Source: Lytechinus variegatus (taxonomy: Eukaryota > Echinodermata > Echinoidea > Temnopleuroida > Toxopneustidae). Taken from it: a stretch of DNA of 64,000 nt. Below the pieces are notes generated by a model. That model was not told where the DNA came from and ran no database searches. It saw only the letters and a list, made by a program, of their open reading frames with translations. Shown in pieces: positions 1-11,500 of this stretch. Position numbers and translations under genes: made by a program. The first letter of the stretch is position 1. Each line of letters starts with the position of its first letter. The DNA lies in contig NC_054748.1 in the NCBI RefSeq assembly GCF_018143015.1, forward strand, positions 21,113,906-21,177,905. Direction: 5' to 3'.

Positions 1-96
1 TTCAGAAAACCACCTTGCGATGTACATGTAGTTTTGAAGATCGCCTTGCCTCGTTAAACTGGTTTTAGCGTGAAGACACAACTGGTTATTAGACAA

Positions 97-245
97 GATA
101 GAGAGTGGACGAAATGGTAATTACATGTAGATCATGTGGATATTGGACAAACTGATGGTAGACCAAATGATAGTAGATGATATTGTTATTGGTCTATAAA
201 TTGGCGTTAGACCAACTGAAAATAAACCAATAATAGGGGCGCAAC
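97..245. repeat. Fragment of the 'agaccaaatgg' foldback repeat family
   Basis: Degenerate repeats of a phrase like 'tagaccaaatgat' / 'ggacgaaatggtaat' run through this stretch: 'gtggacgaaatggtaat', 'ggacaaactgatgg', 'tagaccaaatgatag', 'tagaccaactgaaaat'. The same vocabulary builds the large palindrome at about 58108-58468. It lies in the intron downstream of the SRSF exon. Only one arm is visible. Coordinates are approximate. Confidence 0.5.
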
Positions 246-436
246 TAGACAGATATCTTAAGTCTCTGTTTCCTTGGTTGTTCCACCAGTTGATCAAGTC
301 TTGCTTCACAACAACTGCTCCATGGAAACCTAAAAAGTAAAATAGTGTAAAGACTCTTCCGAACAGACAGATGTCAGCTGTATAGGTGGCACGCACCTAA
401 TATGAAACAAACACATTTGTAAATCATTGAACTTAC

Positions 437-651
437 TTCCCATCCATGCACTTTGCAGCGTCATTTGCGTCCCTGTCGTCTAGGAACTCCACGAAGGCGA
501 AACCAGGCGGGTTCCTGGCGATCCAGACATTGGTGATATGGCCATACTTCCCAAAGGCCTCTTCAATTTCGTGCTTTGCAGCTGAGCTCCCCAGGTCACC
601 GACGTAGACCTTGCAATCAAGGGGACCCTTGTCTCTGTAATGGGACGTCAT
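437..651 (-). CDS. SRSF3/SRSF7-like serine/arginine-rich splicing factor, first coding exon (partial)
   Basis: The minus-strand reading begins with ATG at 651-649 and encodes about 71 residues. They open with [20 protein letters not shown] and continue into [12 protein letters not shown]. These are RNP2 (KVYVGDL) and RNP1 (GFAFVEF) of an RRM, in the order and spacing of SRSF3/SRSF7, and 'PLDCKVYVG' and '[11 protein letters not shown]' are signatures of that pair. The exon ends at 437 in a consensus donor (AA|GTAAGT) that splits a codon after MDG. The rest of the RRM and the RS domain must lie beyond the left edge. Family members are nuclear proteins that bind pre-mRNA and regulate splicing. 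SRSF3 cannot be told from SRSF7 because the zinc-knuckle region, present only in SRSF7, is off the window. A 5'UTR runs upstream of 651. Confidence 0.9.
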
Positions 652-764
652 GTTATTCCGCTGCTTCTACAGATGGTAGCTGGAGATCTGCTCCTATTCT
701 GCCACTGAAAACTTTGGAAAAGAGGAAAGTAAAAAATACATGTAACACTGAAGATTTTTTCTAT

Positions 765-1263
765 TTAAAGGGGAAGTTCACCCTGACAAAAAGTTTATTG
801 TAAAAATAGCAGAAAATAATATAAAATATTGCCGAAGGTTTGAGAAAAATTCATCAGTTAATTAAAGTTATTAGAATTTCAATTATTTGATTTGTGACGT
901 CATATGCGAGCAGCATTCCTACATAGCGAATGGTAAAAAAATCAATGAGATGTAATTTTTTCAGAATAGTTTCACTGTACCTTTGGTATATCAATAGACA
1001 AATCATTTCACACCCGATCATGATATATAACTGTCACATTTGGAAAAATTAAGTCATCAGGAACAATACAAAATTTGAAATTCATGCATTTTATAATACA
1101 AAACACATGGGACAGCTGCTCGTTTATGACGTCACAAATCCAAAACTTTGAACTCTAATAACTTTCTTACTCTTTAGAGATTTTCCTCAAAACTTCAATA
1201 TTTTTTACTATTTTTCTGCTATCTTGCAAGAAATTTTTCTTCAGGATGAACTTCCTCTTTAAC
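765..1263. mobile_element. MITE with 'AAAGGGGAAGTTCACCCTGA'-type terminal inverted repeats
   Basis: The left end reads 'aaaggggaagttcaccctga' (from about 769) and the right end 'tcaggatgaacttcctcttt' (to about 1260), an imperfect inverted repeat flanked by TTTAA-like sequence. The arms stay complementary well inside: 'gatttgtgacgtcatatg' near 890 pairs with 'tatgacgtcacaaatcc' near 1125. There is no transposase reading frame, so it is a non-autonomous element of about 0.5 kb. Each arm carries one TGACGTCA site. Confidence 0.7.
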
Positions 1264-2267
1264 TCTGCATAGAATTTGAACTGTTTGTTTCTCTATTTTC
1301 ACCTTTGCTCCTTGAGCATAAAATGGATTTGGCGCAATGGAAATCACATTTATTAATATTAGGGAAGTCATATTTATTAATATTACGGAGATCGCTATAC
1401 CAAAAGCTTGGGTATCTGTTATATTGGTTGTTCCGCTGAACTCCGTTGGCTCAACTCACCAATTACAGAGACCTAACTTCGACCTTGATCAGTACAGGGA
1501 CTCAATGGAAGAAATAGAAAAGTAAAAAAAAAATAATAAAAAAAACTGAAATCTATAGCAATATCAATCTCTTCTTCTTCTTCTGGAAACAGTACAGTCC
1601 ACCGTCTGGTGTATTGTCGTACTGGTGAAGTGCAGCGTGCACTTCATTAAATACCATAGTAACCTATTAAGAGCACCGTAATGATATACATTTGGCTAAT
1701 TTTTTACCCTTTTTTCCTGCCTTGAAACTGGTTTATGATCAATTTCTTCATGAGATTCCAATTGTTCGTTCCCGTTTTGGTGCATTTCAGACAAAAACGT
1801 ACTATACTACTAATATTACTAACTACATGTATTTGTGAACTTTTAGCTAATAAAAAGCATTTAGATAAAATCTAATAAATTGTATTTATTAGCTAAAAAA
1901 GTCCAGGTCCCTGCCGGTACTCGCATGATGAGGTATGCCCTGATTGAAATCCAGAGCTACCAAGTCTCACGCATTGTGCGTGAGACTCATGCATTCAGGG
2001 TCCGTCTCACGATCTCACACATGGCACCCATTTTTCTCACGCATCGGGACCCGACAGAAAAAAAAGAAGAAAAAGTAGCATTATTCGCCAGATTATACGA
2101 CTGGCCGACCGCCTTCGCGTCTAGCCCTGCACGCGAGATCTCGAGACGAATCGAGAGTGCAGTCAGCGCACAGCTAGTACCACGATACGACGAATCGCGT
2201 GCGTGCATCGCATGGTTTTGAAGCCCATATCTCATGCGCGCGCGCCTTTTTGCAACGTATAGTGAGT
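1264..2267. other. Intergenic, no gene recognised
   Basis: AT-rich sequence upstream of the SRSF exon. From about 1955 to 2050 there are several short repeats around 'ctcacgcat' / 'gcgtgagact', including an inverted pair; related words recur at 2780-2800. I see no homology-bearing reading frame. The open frame on the plus strand at 1880-2221 has no recognisable motif. Confidence 0.5.
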
Positions 2268-2709
2268 GATTGTATTACCGAACGCGTGCATCGTATGCGT
2301 CAGAAAATAATTTCATTCGCTCAAAAGTTGGCAACATCCTTCCAAAGGGAACTTGAATAGAAAGATGATGAAAATGGTCAAAAACACATTTTCAAAAATA
2401 ATAAAATATAGTCAAAATATTCATCAGCGATCTTGTTGTTTTCTCAATTTTTCTCATAGAAAACACACGTTCGGTAATACGATACCTTTTTCAAGTGACC
2501 AAAATATTTCACATGCGAAGAGGGGTCCGATTTGAAGCTAATATTATTGAAATGAAAAACGATTTCGGCAAATTTTTTACATATTTAATTTATATTTTGT
2601 TGGTAATTGTCAATGATTGTGCATTTATGGTGGTACTAGTTAGGTGAATTTTATGACAATAATGTGTTTGATATGATTGAATTCATGAAAAGTGTTCGGT
2701 AATACAATC
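2268..2709. mobile_element. Non-autonomous element with 16-bp perfect terminal inverted repeats
   Basis: 'gattgtattaccgaac' at 2268-2283 is the exact reverse complement of 'gttcggtaatacaatc' at 2694-2709. A third, internal copy of the word ('gttcggtaatacgatacc') lies near 2469-2487. The roughly 440-bp interior is AT-rich and non-coding. It interrupts a stretch rich in 'ctcacgcat' words seen on both sides, which suggests insertion into an older repeat. Confidence 0.6.
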
Positions 2710-5307
2710 CACTACCATACGAGTGTGTAAGTACTGGCCGCGCGCCGCGCGCGCACAGAGACGTCGAGTCATGAAAATCTCACGGCGTGAGTCACGCATA
2801 GGCCTAACATTTTTTTGAACTTGGCATCTCTGGAAATCCTGTAAAAAAGTGAGAATTCATCACAAGTTACAATGAATGTAAAAATATTACATGTAACTTG
2901 TTCATCATAATCATTTTGGTGACCAGTTCTGAAACACAGGGTTGCTTTTGCTGGTGACTTTTTTTTACTTACAATCAACATTTTCATTTGTTCTACATTC
3001 ATCATGGAAACGTGATTATCTCAATTCGCTCGCGTGCATAAGAAAACGCACGCAATTGATTTCTAAATGGCCATTCTCATTATTCAGGACACGCAAGAAA
3101 AAAAAAGAGGCACGCCACATTTCGCACAAACTACAGTGTCATTCACGTTAATTTCACATTTGTTCCCGAACAAAAACGATCAAAAAATATAACAGATTCA
3201 TAAGAATAAACCGACAATGGTTGAATAGAAATAATGTCAAAAAACAAGGCAAAATTTGGCCCATATTTACCAGGACTTAGCTTCCGTCCGTCCAGACGCT
3301 TTCTTGTTAAAAAAGAACAATAGAAATTTCGTGATTGATGTCTAGCGCCCTCAATCGATAGATGTACTTCTTGGGCCTGGGAGTTTCCCCCATTTATGCA
3401 TTTCCCCATTTATTTTCTATTTTTCATTTTCCTACTATTTTGAGTAGGGGGACACTTCCCCCCCCCCCGGGATTTCCACCCATGGGTACTAAATATAGTT
3501 TTTTACACTAAATTTGTGTCTTTAAATTTGTTGTCTTGTGCAGACCAGCAGGTGCAGTATATCATTACATGTTCATATTATTAAGAGTACTAAGGATGAA
3601 GAAAGAACAGGTGTATAGAATGGATGTGGGTAGGGCAATGGAGAGAGAGAGGGAAGGTAAGAGAGAACGGGTCAAGAGGGAGAGGGACGGAGGGAAAGTG
3701 GGGGAAGAGAGGTTCATACAGAATAAACAATGTTGTGATGACATTTTAAAATTCTGCTATTTTTTTTTGTCATTTGCCCATAAGTTATATGTTGATGCAC
3801 AACTTTGTGATATATAATCATCTTAATGAGAGAGCCGGATTCACTCACAATATCTATCATATTTCATAGTGTATTTGTGTGAATTATACCTTGTATAATT
3901 CTTTGCAGTTTGGAACTCAGGGAGACTCTTTATTGAACCACAATAGGTTGCAAACAATGACAGCTCCTCATGTATTTGTCTCGCATTATAATGGGGAGAA
4001 AATAAGTATCAAGTCCTTTAAGAAGTCCTTTAAAACTCTCTTGTTCTAGGCAATTGCCTTCATTATATATATCATTCTGATTTTTGTTTGTATAAATATG
4101 TTAATTGCAATTGTGAGCGCTTTGGGCCATTTGGGAAAAGCACGTTATGAATATTGAGTATTATTATTATTATCATTATTAAGCTTAATATTTCTTTTTA
4201 TCCATATCAACCACCTAGAAAAAAATTAACTTTAGAATAAAAGAGAAAGGATATACCAAATTTTGTTCATCATCACCATCAAAGGAAGTAGACATAAAAA
4301 TAAAACAGGTCAAACATCATGTTACATATATATATATCTCAGAAGTTATTTTGTTTATTGAGTTAAATATATCTTTTTACATATAATATGCTAATATTGT
4401 CTCACATTCTTCTTTTAAAATCATTAAATATGTCCTAAGAAGATATTATGTTGAATAGACGTGTCTGTGTCTGCTCCTTAGGTTTATATTCCTTTAGTTG
4501 GTCTAATTGTTGTTGTTTTTTTTGGGGGGGAGGGGGGGTCTACCCTTCTTTTTGACTTGTGTTTCTCGTTTTGCAACTTAGTCTAAATCTCATTCAATCT
4601 GATGCCTAAAGGCAGACCAAAGAAATAGTGGCAGATGTTTTTGTGCATAACAATTACAAAAAAGCTGAAAAACAAATCTCGGCTTCTGTAAAAGCCCATA
4701 GTAGCTAAGTGAACGACTCGCTGAGCTTCTGTGGAAGCCCGTCGCACCCAAAGTGTTACAAAATGGGAAAACATAATGTTGGTCCCCAAAATTATACAAG
4801 TAAAATATAAGTTCTGACTTCTAAAATGAAGGGGGGGGCATTTTTCAAAAAAGAGCAGCCAAAATGAATATTTTCTTCTCAACAGAGGTGGCCCATCTCT
4901 GGGGTGGGGTAGGTTCCCCCCCCCCCCCCCCCCGGGCTTTTAACATGTGACATCATAAAGACTTGGATAAAATGTTATAAAACTAAACAAAGTTTCTTAT
5001 TGTACAACATCAGGCAGAAAGAAATTAATCTTAATAAGACAACGAACAATAAACTAATATTACATGTGAAAATAACATTTTGAAAAGCTGATAATTTCAC
5101 ACAATCCAGGATAAAATCACAAGCTTTCCAGTTAAAAGAAAACAGTATATTTGTAGAGAATCAAATAATTTTGCATCTGTCCCGATTACATGTACTCCTA
5201 TATCAATAATACTCACTCACTAGGTGCTGAAGTACTGAAAAGGCAGTATAAAAAGAAATAACACAATTAAAAGATTTAAAACATACTAAACCGAAGGATA
5301 GTGATAC
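2710..5307. other. Intergenic: simple repeats and homopolymer runs, no gene
   Basis: This contains a GA-rich simple repeat (about 3636-3720), C/G homopolymer runs at 3457-3470, 4525-4540, 4830-4838 and 4916-4935, a fragment reading 'agcgctttgggccatttgggaaaagcacgtt' in shorter blocks near 4115-4145 that matches a SINE tail, and AT-rich filler. No reading frame shows recognisable protein motifs. Confidence 0.5.
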
Positions 5308-5821
5308 AGGGCCCAGGTGCATAAAAGTTACTATTGTAGTAACTGCCATCCAATGGTAACTATCATGGACTCCTTGATTCTGATTGGCTATTCAGTGGAA
5401 GTGTCATGGTGTAGCAGTTCTGACACTCGCTTTGTAATCAGAGGGTCGTGTGTTCGAATCCCACCATGGCCTAGCGTCCTTTGGCAAGGCGTTAATCCAC
5501 ACTTTGCCACTCTCCACCGTGGTGTTAAATGGGTACCCGGTAGGATGTGAAAGCCTATATGTATGTAGTATGCCTAACAATTGAGTCTTGGAACTCTTGT
5601 TGGAATGCTCCCCAGGGAGTGGAGAAGGTGCATACATTGTATGCGGGCATGCAAGGATCCGATGACCAGGGTAATAATATATCTGTAAAGCGCTTAGAGA
5701 CGTCATTCCGATGTATTAAGTACTATATAAATGCGGAATATTATTATTCAGCATCGTTACCATGGTAGTTACCATCAGATGGCAAAGTTACCATAATAGT
5801 AACTTATGCGATGGGGCCCTG
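5308..5821. mobile_element. GGGCCC-ended MITE split by a SINE
   Basis: The left half (5308-5395) runs 'gggcccaggtgcataa', 'gttactattgtagtaac', 'gccatccaatggtaac' and 'ttgattctgattggct'. The right half (5752-5821) is its inverted complement: 'gttaccatggtagttacc', 'agatggcaaagttacc', 'cataatagtaacttatgcg', 'ggggccctg'. Removing the SINE restores a MITE of about 165 bp. A related copy is at 31021-31155. Confidence 0.75.
5396..5744 (+). mobile_element. tRNA-derived SINE (family A), complete
   Basis: The Pol III A box-like 'gtgtagcagttctgacactc' and B box-like 'gtcgtgtgttcgaatccc' sit about 40 bp apart, as in a tRNA gene. The family body follows ('tttggcaaggcgttaatcc', 'aaatgggtacccggtagg', 'gaccagggtaataatat', 'agcgcttagagacgtc') and an ATT-rich tail ends it. 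A direct repeat TATTCAG flanks the element (5389-5395 and 5745-5751), consistent with a target-site duplication. Short reading frames across it, such as the 'RPWWDSNTRPS' type, are not genes. Confidence 0.85.
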
Positions 5822-5913
5822 ATTGGCTAACTCACTGTAATGTCATCTGCAATGCAGATGTCTTTGATAAAATATTTCCAGTGGCGTATCAAGCTGGATT
5901 GGATACAACACCA

Positions 5914-6192
5914 TTGTGGGGGCGTCACGGTCTAATGGTTAAGACTCTCCTCGTTCAATGAGAAGGGCGTGGGTTCGATTCCAAGCCATGGCGTGTTTTC
6001 ATTCAGCAAGAAAGTTACCCATATTGTGCTGCACTCAACCCAGGTGAGGTAAATGGGTACCGGCAGGAAGTAATTCCTCAAAGAGCTGTGCACACCGGAA
6101 TCGGTAGTCTAGCTTAGCTGGGGTAATATAGGAGCGCCTTGAGCACCTAGCAAGGTGGATACGTGCGATATACAAATCATACATTATTATTT
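5914..6192 (+). mobile_element. tRNA-derived SINE (family B)
   Basis: The head has 'cacggtctaatggttaagac' (A box) and 'gcgtgggttcgattccaag' (B box). The body has 'ttcattcagcaagaaagtta', 'gctgcactcaacccaggtga' and 'ggtaaatgggtaccggcagg', and the tail ends in ATTATT. A second copy with the same body is at 31146-31430, and partial minus-strand copies lie at 12576-12672 and 24905-25045. It is not a functional tRNA gene because the stems do not close cleanly. Confidence 0.8.
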
Positions 6193-7425
6193 TAGGGGCC
6201 ATACTGCTTGTTCATAATTATTCAGCCCCTCAAAAACTATAGGCCCATATTCTGAACTCGTAATTGATTTACACTCTGTTTTAAAAGTTATGGCAGCCAA
6301 TTGTAGCACGTATCTCTAACAGTACAAGCACAATCTGTCAGCTCATTTGACACTCAAATCATGACTGGGAATAATTAGTTTCTCTTCATCATGATAACAC
6401 AAGGAAAAAGCCAAGTAAAGATAGAAACATATAACAAATATATTAATAATTTTGACATTTTAAATTCCCAAAGTTTTAACACAGATTTAGACCATGGCCT
6501 AAATTAAACCAAACTTAAGTACACAGGTCATTAGGTCTAAACCAGCTGAATCTGTGCCTGATTTCAATAGTAAAAACATCAATACATGTACGGTGATTTG
6601 GCTTATACATTGCACTTTCTCACACAGTAATACATGTACAGTGCAAATCGGTTAATTCACAATACGGTGCGCCATCTATTGGTTGCAGCGGGCAGGCCAA
6701 AATTCACAATGCCCAATGGGAAAAATTTGACATCTGTGTTGTGCGTGCTAGTACATGCATGTGATTATTCAGTGCTGGCCGACGCAGCTCGACCAGCCGG
6801 CAAATGCTCTTTACTACTTGGTCCAGAAGGTGGAAGAGAAATCTGCCTGCATATTTCTTTGCAAAATTTAGACCGTTTTTGGTGAATTCTTGCAATATGG
6901 TATTCACTTTTGAAGCATCAGTGTCATATTACAGTACCCTAGCACTGTGTGCTGCCTATCCTTTCATGTGATGTCAACCCGTGGATCCACCGAATTGACC
7001 CATATCAACTTACATTGTAACCAACCAACATAGAGGGCATATATCTCAAGTTTGCAAGCATTGAAATCTACTATAATAATTTGTATTGTACAACGCCTAC
7101 TTAGCTTGTTGTACGCGATCAAATGGGAGGCTGAATGTCACACATTCGTACCGTTGCACACAAGACGTACCATCCAAGACGTACCATCCAAAATGTACCA
7201 TTGCACGGTTTTAGGAGGTGACATCACAATGCGATTTCATTGAATAAGGTGATAATGCGCGTACAGCCCGCTGGCTAAATGTGCAATGCTGTCCAAGATC
7301 ATGTGCGCTTGTGGGCCCGGCTTGTGGGATTTTGCTTTTCGCTTTCAATATTTTTGCTCCCTTTTCATAGATTACTGGAGGGAAAAACTCTTTTTTTTCG
7401 CTAGATTCCGAGGCGTTGTACAACA
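6193..7425. other. Intergenic, no gene recognised
   Basis: AT-rich unique-looking sequence. 'tgtacaacgcctac' at about 7086-7099 is partly complementary to 'gaggcgttgtacaac' at 7411-7425, so the 7426-7588 hairpin may be the core of a longer inverted-repeat element starting near 7080. A short tandem 'agacgtaccatccaa' doublet lies near 7163-7192. No protein motifs were seen. Confidence 0.4.
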
Positions 7426-7588
7426 CAAATAGCGAATATTCTTATTCGTGCAATGGTGCGAGATTTCGCATTCGGTGAAAGAAAGAAACGCTCTATTCAA
7501 CTCGGCTAACGCCTCGTTGAATAGAGCATCTTTCTTTCACCTCATGCGAAATCTCTCACCATCGCACTAATGCCTATTCGCTATTTGT
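7426..7588. repeat. About 160-bp imperfect hairpin
   Basis: The left arm from 'aaatagcgaatattcttatt' through 'gagatttcgcat', 'ggtgaaagaaagaaa' and 'gctctattcaac' is matched by the right arm 'gttgaatagagc', 'tctttctttcacc', 'atgcgaaatctc', 'cctattcgctattt'. The loop is about 14 bases ('tcggctaacgcctc'). Arms are about 75 bp with a few mismatches. It is probably a MITE core; a transcribed hairpin RNA is possible but unsupported. Confidence 0.6.
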
Positions 7589-7698
7589 ATATTGATATAC
7601 TATCAAGAACAATGGGTGATTGGTGTTGGCATTGGTGTCGGAATATGGATTGCTTCCCCTAGGTCCAAAAATTACTCTTGAGTTTGGAAAACTGATCC

Positions 7699-7859
7699 AG
7701 GGGAGCGTTTCATCAATATTTTCATCCGACAAGTTGTCAGATCTGACATCTTTCCATGATTTTGATTGGCTGAGAGGCACTGTTCCTATGGTAACTGTCG
7801 GATAAAATGGGACTTGTCGGATAAAACGTCCAACAAGTCCTTTCATGAAATGCCCCCCA
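7699..7859. mobile_element. MITE of the 'GGGAGCGTTTCATCAATAT' family
   Basis: It starts 'ggggagcgtttcatcaat' and ends 'cctttcatgaaatgcccccc'; the ends form a short inverted repeat. Internal words 'catccgacaagttgtcag', 'ctttccatgattttgattgg' and 'acttgtcggataaaacgtc' recur almost unchanged at 31458-31745, and a decayed piece lies at 48810-48870. There is no reading frame of its own. It lies downstream of TMEM183. Confidence 0.65.
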
Positions 7860-8511
7860 GATTACACTATTGACACCTCAACAACTAGTGAGTGACTTTT
7901 CAGGACCATCTTCATTTTATGTTTGGTGTTATACTCATGTTAAAATTGACCTAACACCAACACCAAAAGGTCAACACTGAACTTGAAATCACTCAATAGA
8001 TATGCAAAAGATCGAGATACATCATTTATTTAAATACCACCTTGAAAAAAAGGGCACAAATAAAAATCGACCATTGGGTGCATTCAGCTACACTTTCAGG
8101 AGTTGGTTTATCAATCTACCTCTGTACGCTCTGGAGAAAGAGACCCCAACCTTTGGTAAATATTTAAATATTTCAGGGCACATACAATCCAATTAATCTA
8201 TTATCTTCACTAAAAAGCATGCAGAGAACGGCATCACTAGACCTAAATGTCAATGCTTCCTCATCTGAGGATGCCACGAGTGAAAGACACCATTCTCTGA
8301 AAGAGATTATGAGACTTCTGAATTCATTTCATTCCTTACATGCAAGGACGGAGCTTAGACCAGCCTTGAGGCCCCATTTTGCCGGCTTTGGCCTTGGGCC
8401 GAGTAACATGTACAAAGTCTATGGGAAAAGAGTTTTCCAGCTGCCTCATGACTCAGAACTCCGGCCTCAACTCCATTCCAGCTTGCTTGAAAGCTAATCC
8501 AAGGCATTAAC

Positions 8512-11500
8512 CTATAGTCCTTCCCAAACTATATTCTCTCTCAGGTTCGCTACGTTCTGGGCGACCGCCTTATCGATGGACCTCTGCGAACACTCGCGGA
8601 ACTGCGGGTGCCACCACTGCAGGACGTCCACTTTCAAGACCGGATCTAGGACGACCATGATGACGCTGGACTTGACGCAAGAACCCCTGCGGTCTTTCCG
8701 GCCAAACTCCAACCTGACCTTATGGTGGCGCATGTTGGCGCTGACGCTCACCGAAGCCTTCAGAAGCTGAAGACCCATGATCATCCCGGACGGCACGTCC
8801 TGGAAGCTTTCACAATGGACTCTGAGGATACACTCCCTGCGATTGTCATTAGCAAAGATGTCTCTGTCGAAGCTATTGCCTTTATGCAGCACAGCGCCCT
8901 CTTTGCTGCACAAACGGAGCTTCATAAAGTGCGTAAAATGGTGCCCCATCCTTCCGTTGGACCAAGTATAAAGGCAAGTATAATCTTTGATGGCTTCGGG
9001 TGAGGCGTGGCCTTCTCCGACAGGGCAGGGCTTGTTGAGTGAGAGTCTGTAGGGCTCATGCAGGAAGTAGAGGGCACGGATCACGAAGGCACAAAGGCCA
9101 CGGGTACGCTCTATCCCCTCCGGTTGAAGATATGGTGGAAGAACAGTACTGGGGTTGAGGTATCTGGAAAAATATGAAAGCAAATTAGAACATGCAACAA
9201 ACAATATTAAATAGCTAAGGTGAATAATACAGTATTGCAATATTGGACGGTGAGGTTTGCAGTTAGACCATGTAAGTTAGTCCTGAAAAGGACTGTCAAT
9301 TTATTATCTCTTTAAAGAACATTTAAATAGTATTTACCCTTATATCTAATTACAATGGAAACATTGGTTGTGATTTTCTGCTGTGCTCTGTTATGGTAGT
9401 GGCTATAATGGAAAAGTTACCATAGTTGTAACTAAGATTTGAGATTTAGATTTTACAAAATTATTTTTCATGACAATATTTACAATTTTATACCAGTACA
9501 AATAATATAGTTTCATAAAAATAATGACATCATTTGCAACATTGCAAAGTATTTGTATAATTTATTTACAGAAGTAACTAGTACAAGACTTAAGACAAAC
9601 AAAAGAAAACTCCTTTGCTCTTACAAAACAGGTCCCAGTTCTCTGACAGCTCCCCAACAGGGCAAGTCTGTACTGACTGAGGGAATAGTCCCATACAAAA
9701 TAATCCCAGTACATTCTTCCAAAGAAATATTCCCCTGGAGCAAAAATCTGGGCCGCGTCTTACAAAGAGTTACAATTGATCCAATCAATCCTAACTCTAT
9801 GGAAATCCATCAACGTCATAATTTTTTTACAGAAAATTTGCAAAATGTCCTTTGTAAACAAAGGAGAACAAACCATATTGTCAAGAAATCAAAGAAATTA
9901 TGGATATACATTCATATCTAGAATTTTTTGATCAAACATGCATTTGATATGTTGACTTTGCTGGCTTTCCATTGTTGCCATTGATCGGATCAATCACAAC
10001 TATTTGTAAGACAGGCCCCAGGTCACCTACCTGAAATACAATTTCTTCCAGAATGAAACTGTCCTCGTAATACTGTACGCATCTTTGCACAGACATGAGA
10101 ATGTAGCGATGTCTTCAGGTCTAACATAATCAGCAAGAATGTACCACAGGTCTATCGGGTACACCCTTGTGTCCTCCTGGACGGGTTCTAACGTTGCTTT
10201 GCCCTTCTTTTTAGAACCTGTTGGAAAACAGAGATGATGAAAGTTATTATTACTGTGCGAGTCCCAAAAAAATAACTCCTCACATATCCCCATTTTAAGG
10301 AAAAAATATGTCATGAACACATAATCATTACATATGGTTGGAAAGAGTATCTTCTCCCAAATAATTTCATACCATAATTATGTGGTATGTCTTCACGCTT
10401 GGACAATCAGTAGGTATTCTTTGCAGGGATGCAAATTTTGACTTGCGCCAACTTAAGGCATGACTGCAATGAATAAATCCAGATGCCAATGTCACAATCA
10501 TACATGAGTTACTGAAAATATTTGCAAATCCCTTTTCAATGAAATTATTTTGAAAATTGACACTAAAAAGTGTTTAATAAACAATTATAATGAAAACTAT
10601 TGAAAAGGTGTTTTAAAATGGATTTTAATACAAGTGTTGTAGCATTATGATGTCATTGACATCTGGATTCATTCATTGCAGTCATGCCTTACTTTGGCAC
10701 AAATCAAAATCTACATCACTGCAAAAAAATACATCCCGATCATCCAAGCATTAACACATACCACATAAATATGGTATCAAACTATTTGGAAGAAGATACT
10801 CTTTCAGGCCCTACATAATCAAATAGTTAAGTGTTCACTGCAAAAAATACATCCTGATCATCCAAGCATTAACACATACCACATAAATATGGTATCAAAT
10901 TATTTGGAAGAAGATACTCTTTTACACTTTTTACACAGGATTTTCTTAGCCCCGGACTATCGCTAACCCCGTACTATCCTTAACCCCGTACTATTTTTTT
11001 TTCCTTTTCACACATGCCAAATTGTTATTGCTAACCCCGGATAAGGAATGCTTGCTTTTCACACACGAAACTCGCTAACCCCGGACTAGTGGTTTTTGTC
11101 GATCATTCATAGTACAAGTACTTCACTCGTATACTTTTTACACAGGCTAAAATTTCCTTAACCCTGTACTATAGGTGGGGCTAAATTGCCATTTAGCCCC
11201 ACCTATAGTACGGGGTTAAGCTTAGCCCACTTTCGTTTTACACTAGCGATCTTAACCCCGTACTATCGCTCTTAGCACCGCAATTGCTGGGATAACCCTG
11301 CTTTTTTGCAGGGCCAAATAATCCCGTACTAAAGGTGGGGTTAGCCCACTTTGCAAAAATGCTGTGTAAAACGAAAGTGGGCTAAGCTTAACCCCGTACT
11401 ATAGGTGGGGCTAAATGGCAATTTAGCCCCACCTATAGTACGGGGTTAAGGAAATTTTAGCCTGTGTAAAAAGGGTATTACAGGCCCTACATAATTAAAT

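Noticed and set aside
1880..2221. 113-codon plus-strand frame
   Set aside because: It falls in a repeat-like stretch with 'ctcacgcat' words, and no protein family is recognised.
5396..5480. tRNA gene calls at SINE heads (also 5914, 23312, 38490, 48950)
   Set aside because: A and B boxes are present but acceptor and anticodon stems do not pair fully, and SINE bodies and tails follow.
8219..8497. 92-codon plus-strand frame next to the TMEM183 stop
   Set aside because: No recognisable domain, no splice or repeat support, and it lies in the expected 3' flank of TMEM183 on the other strand.
8722..9003. 93-codon plus-strand frame with normal-looking composition
   Set aside because: It is a shadow of TMEM183 exon 5 on the opposite strand, which has conserved family motifs and exact splice sites.
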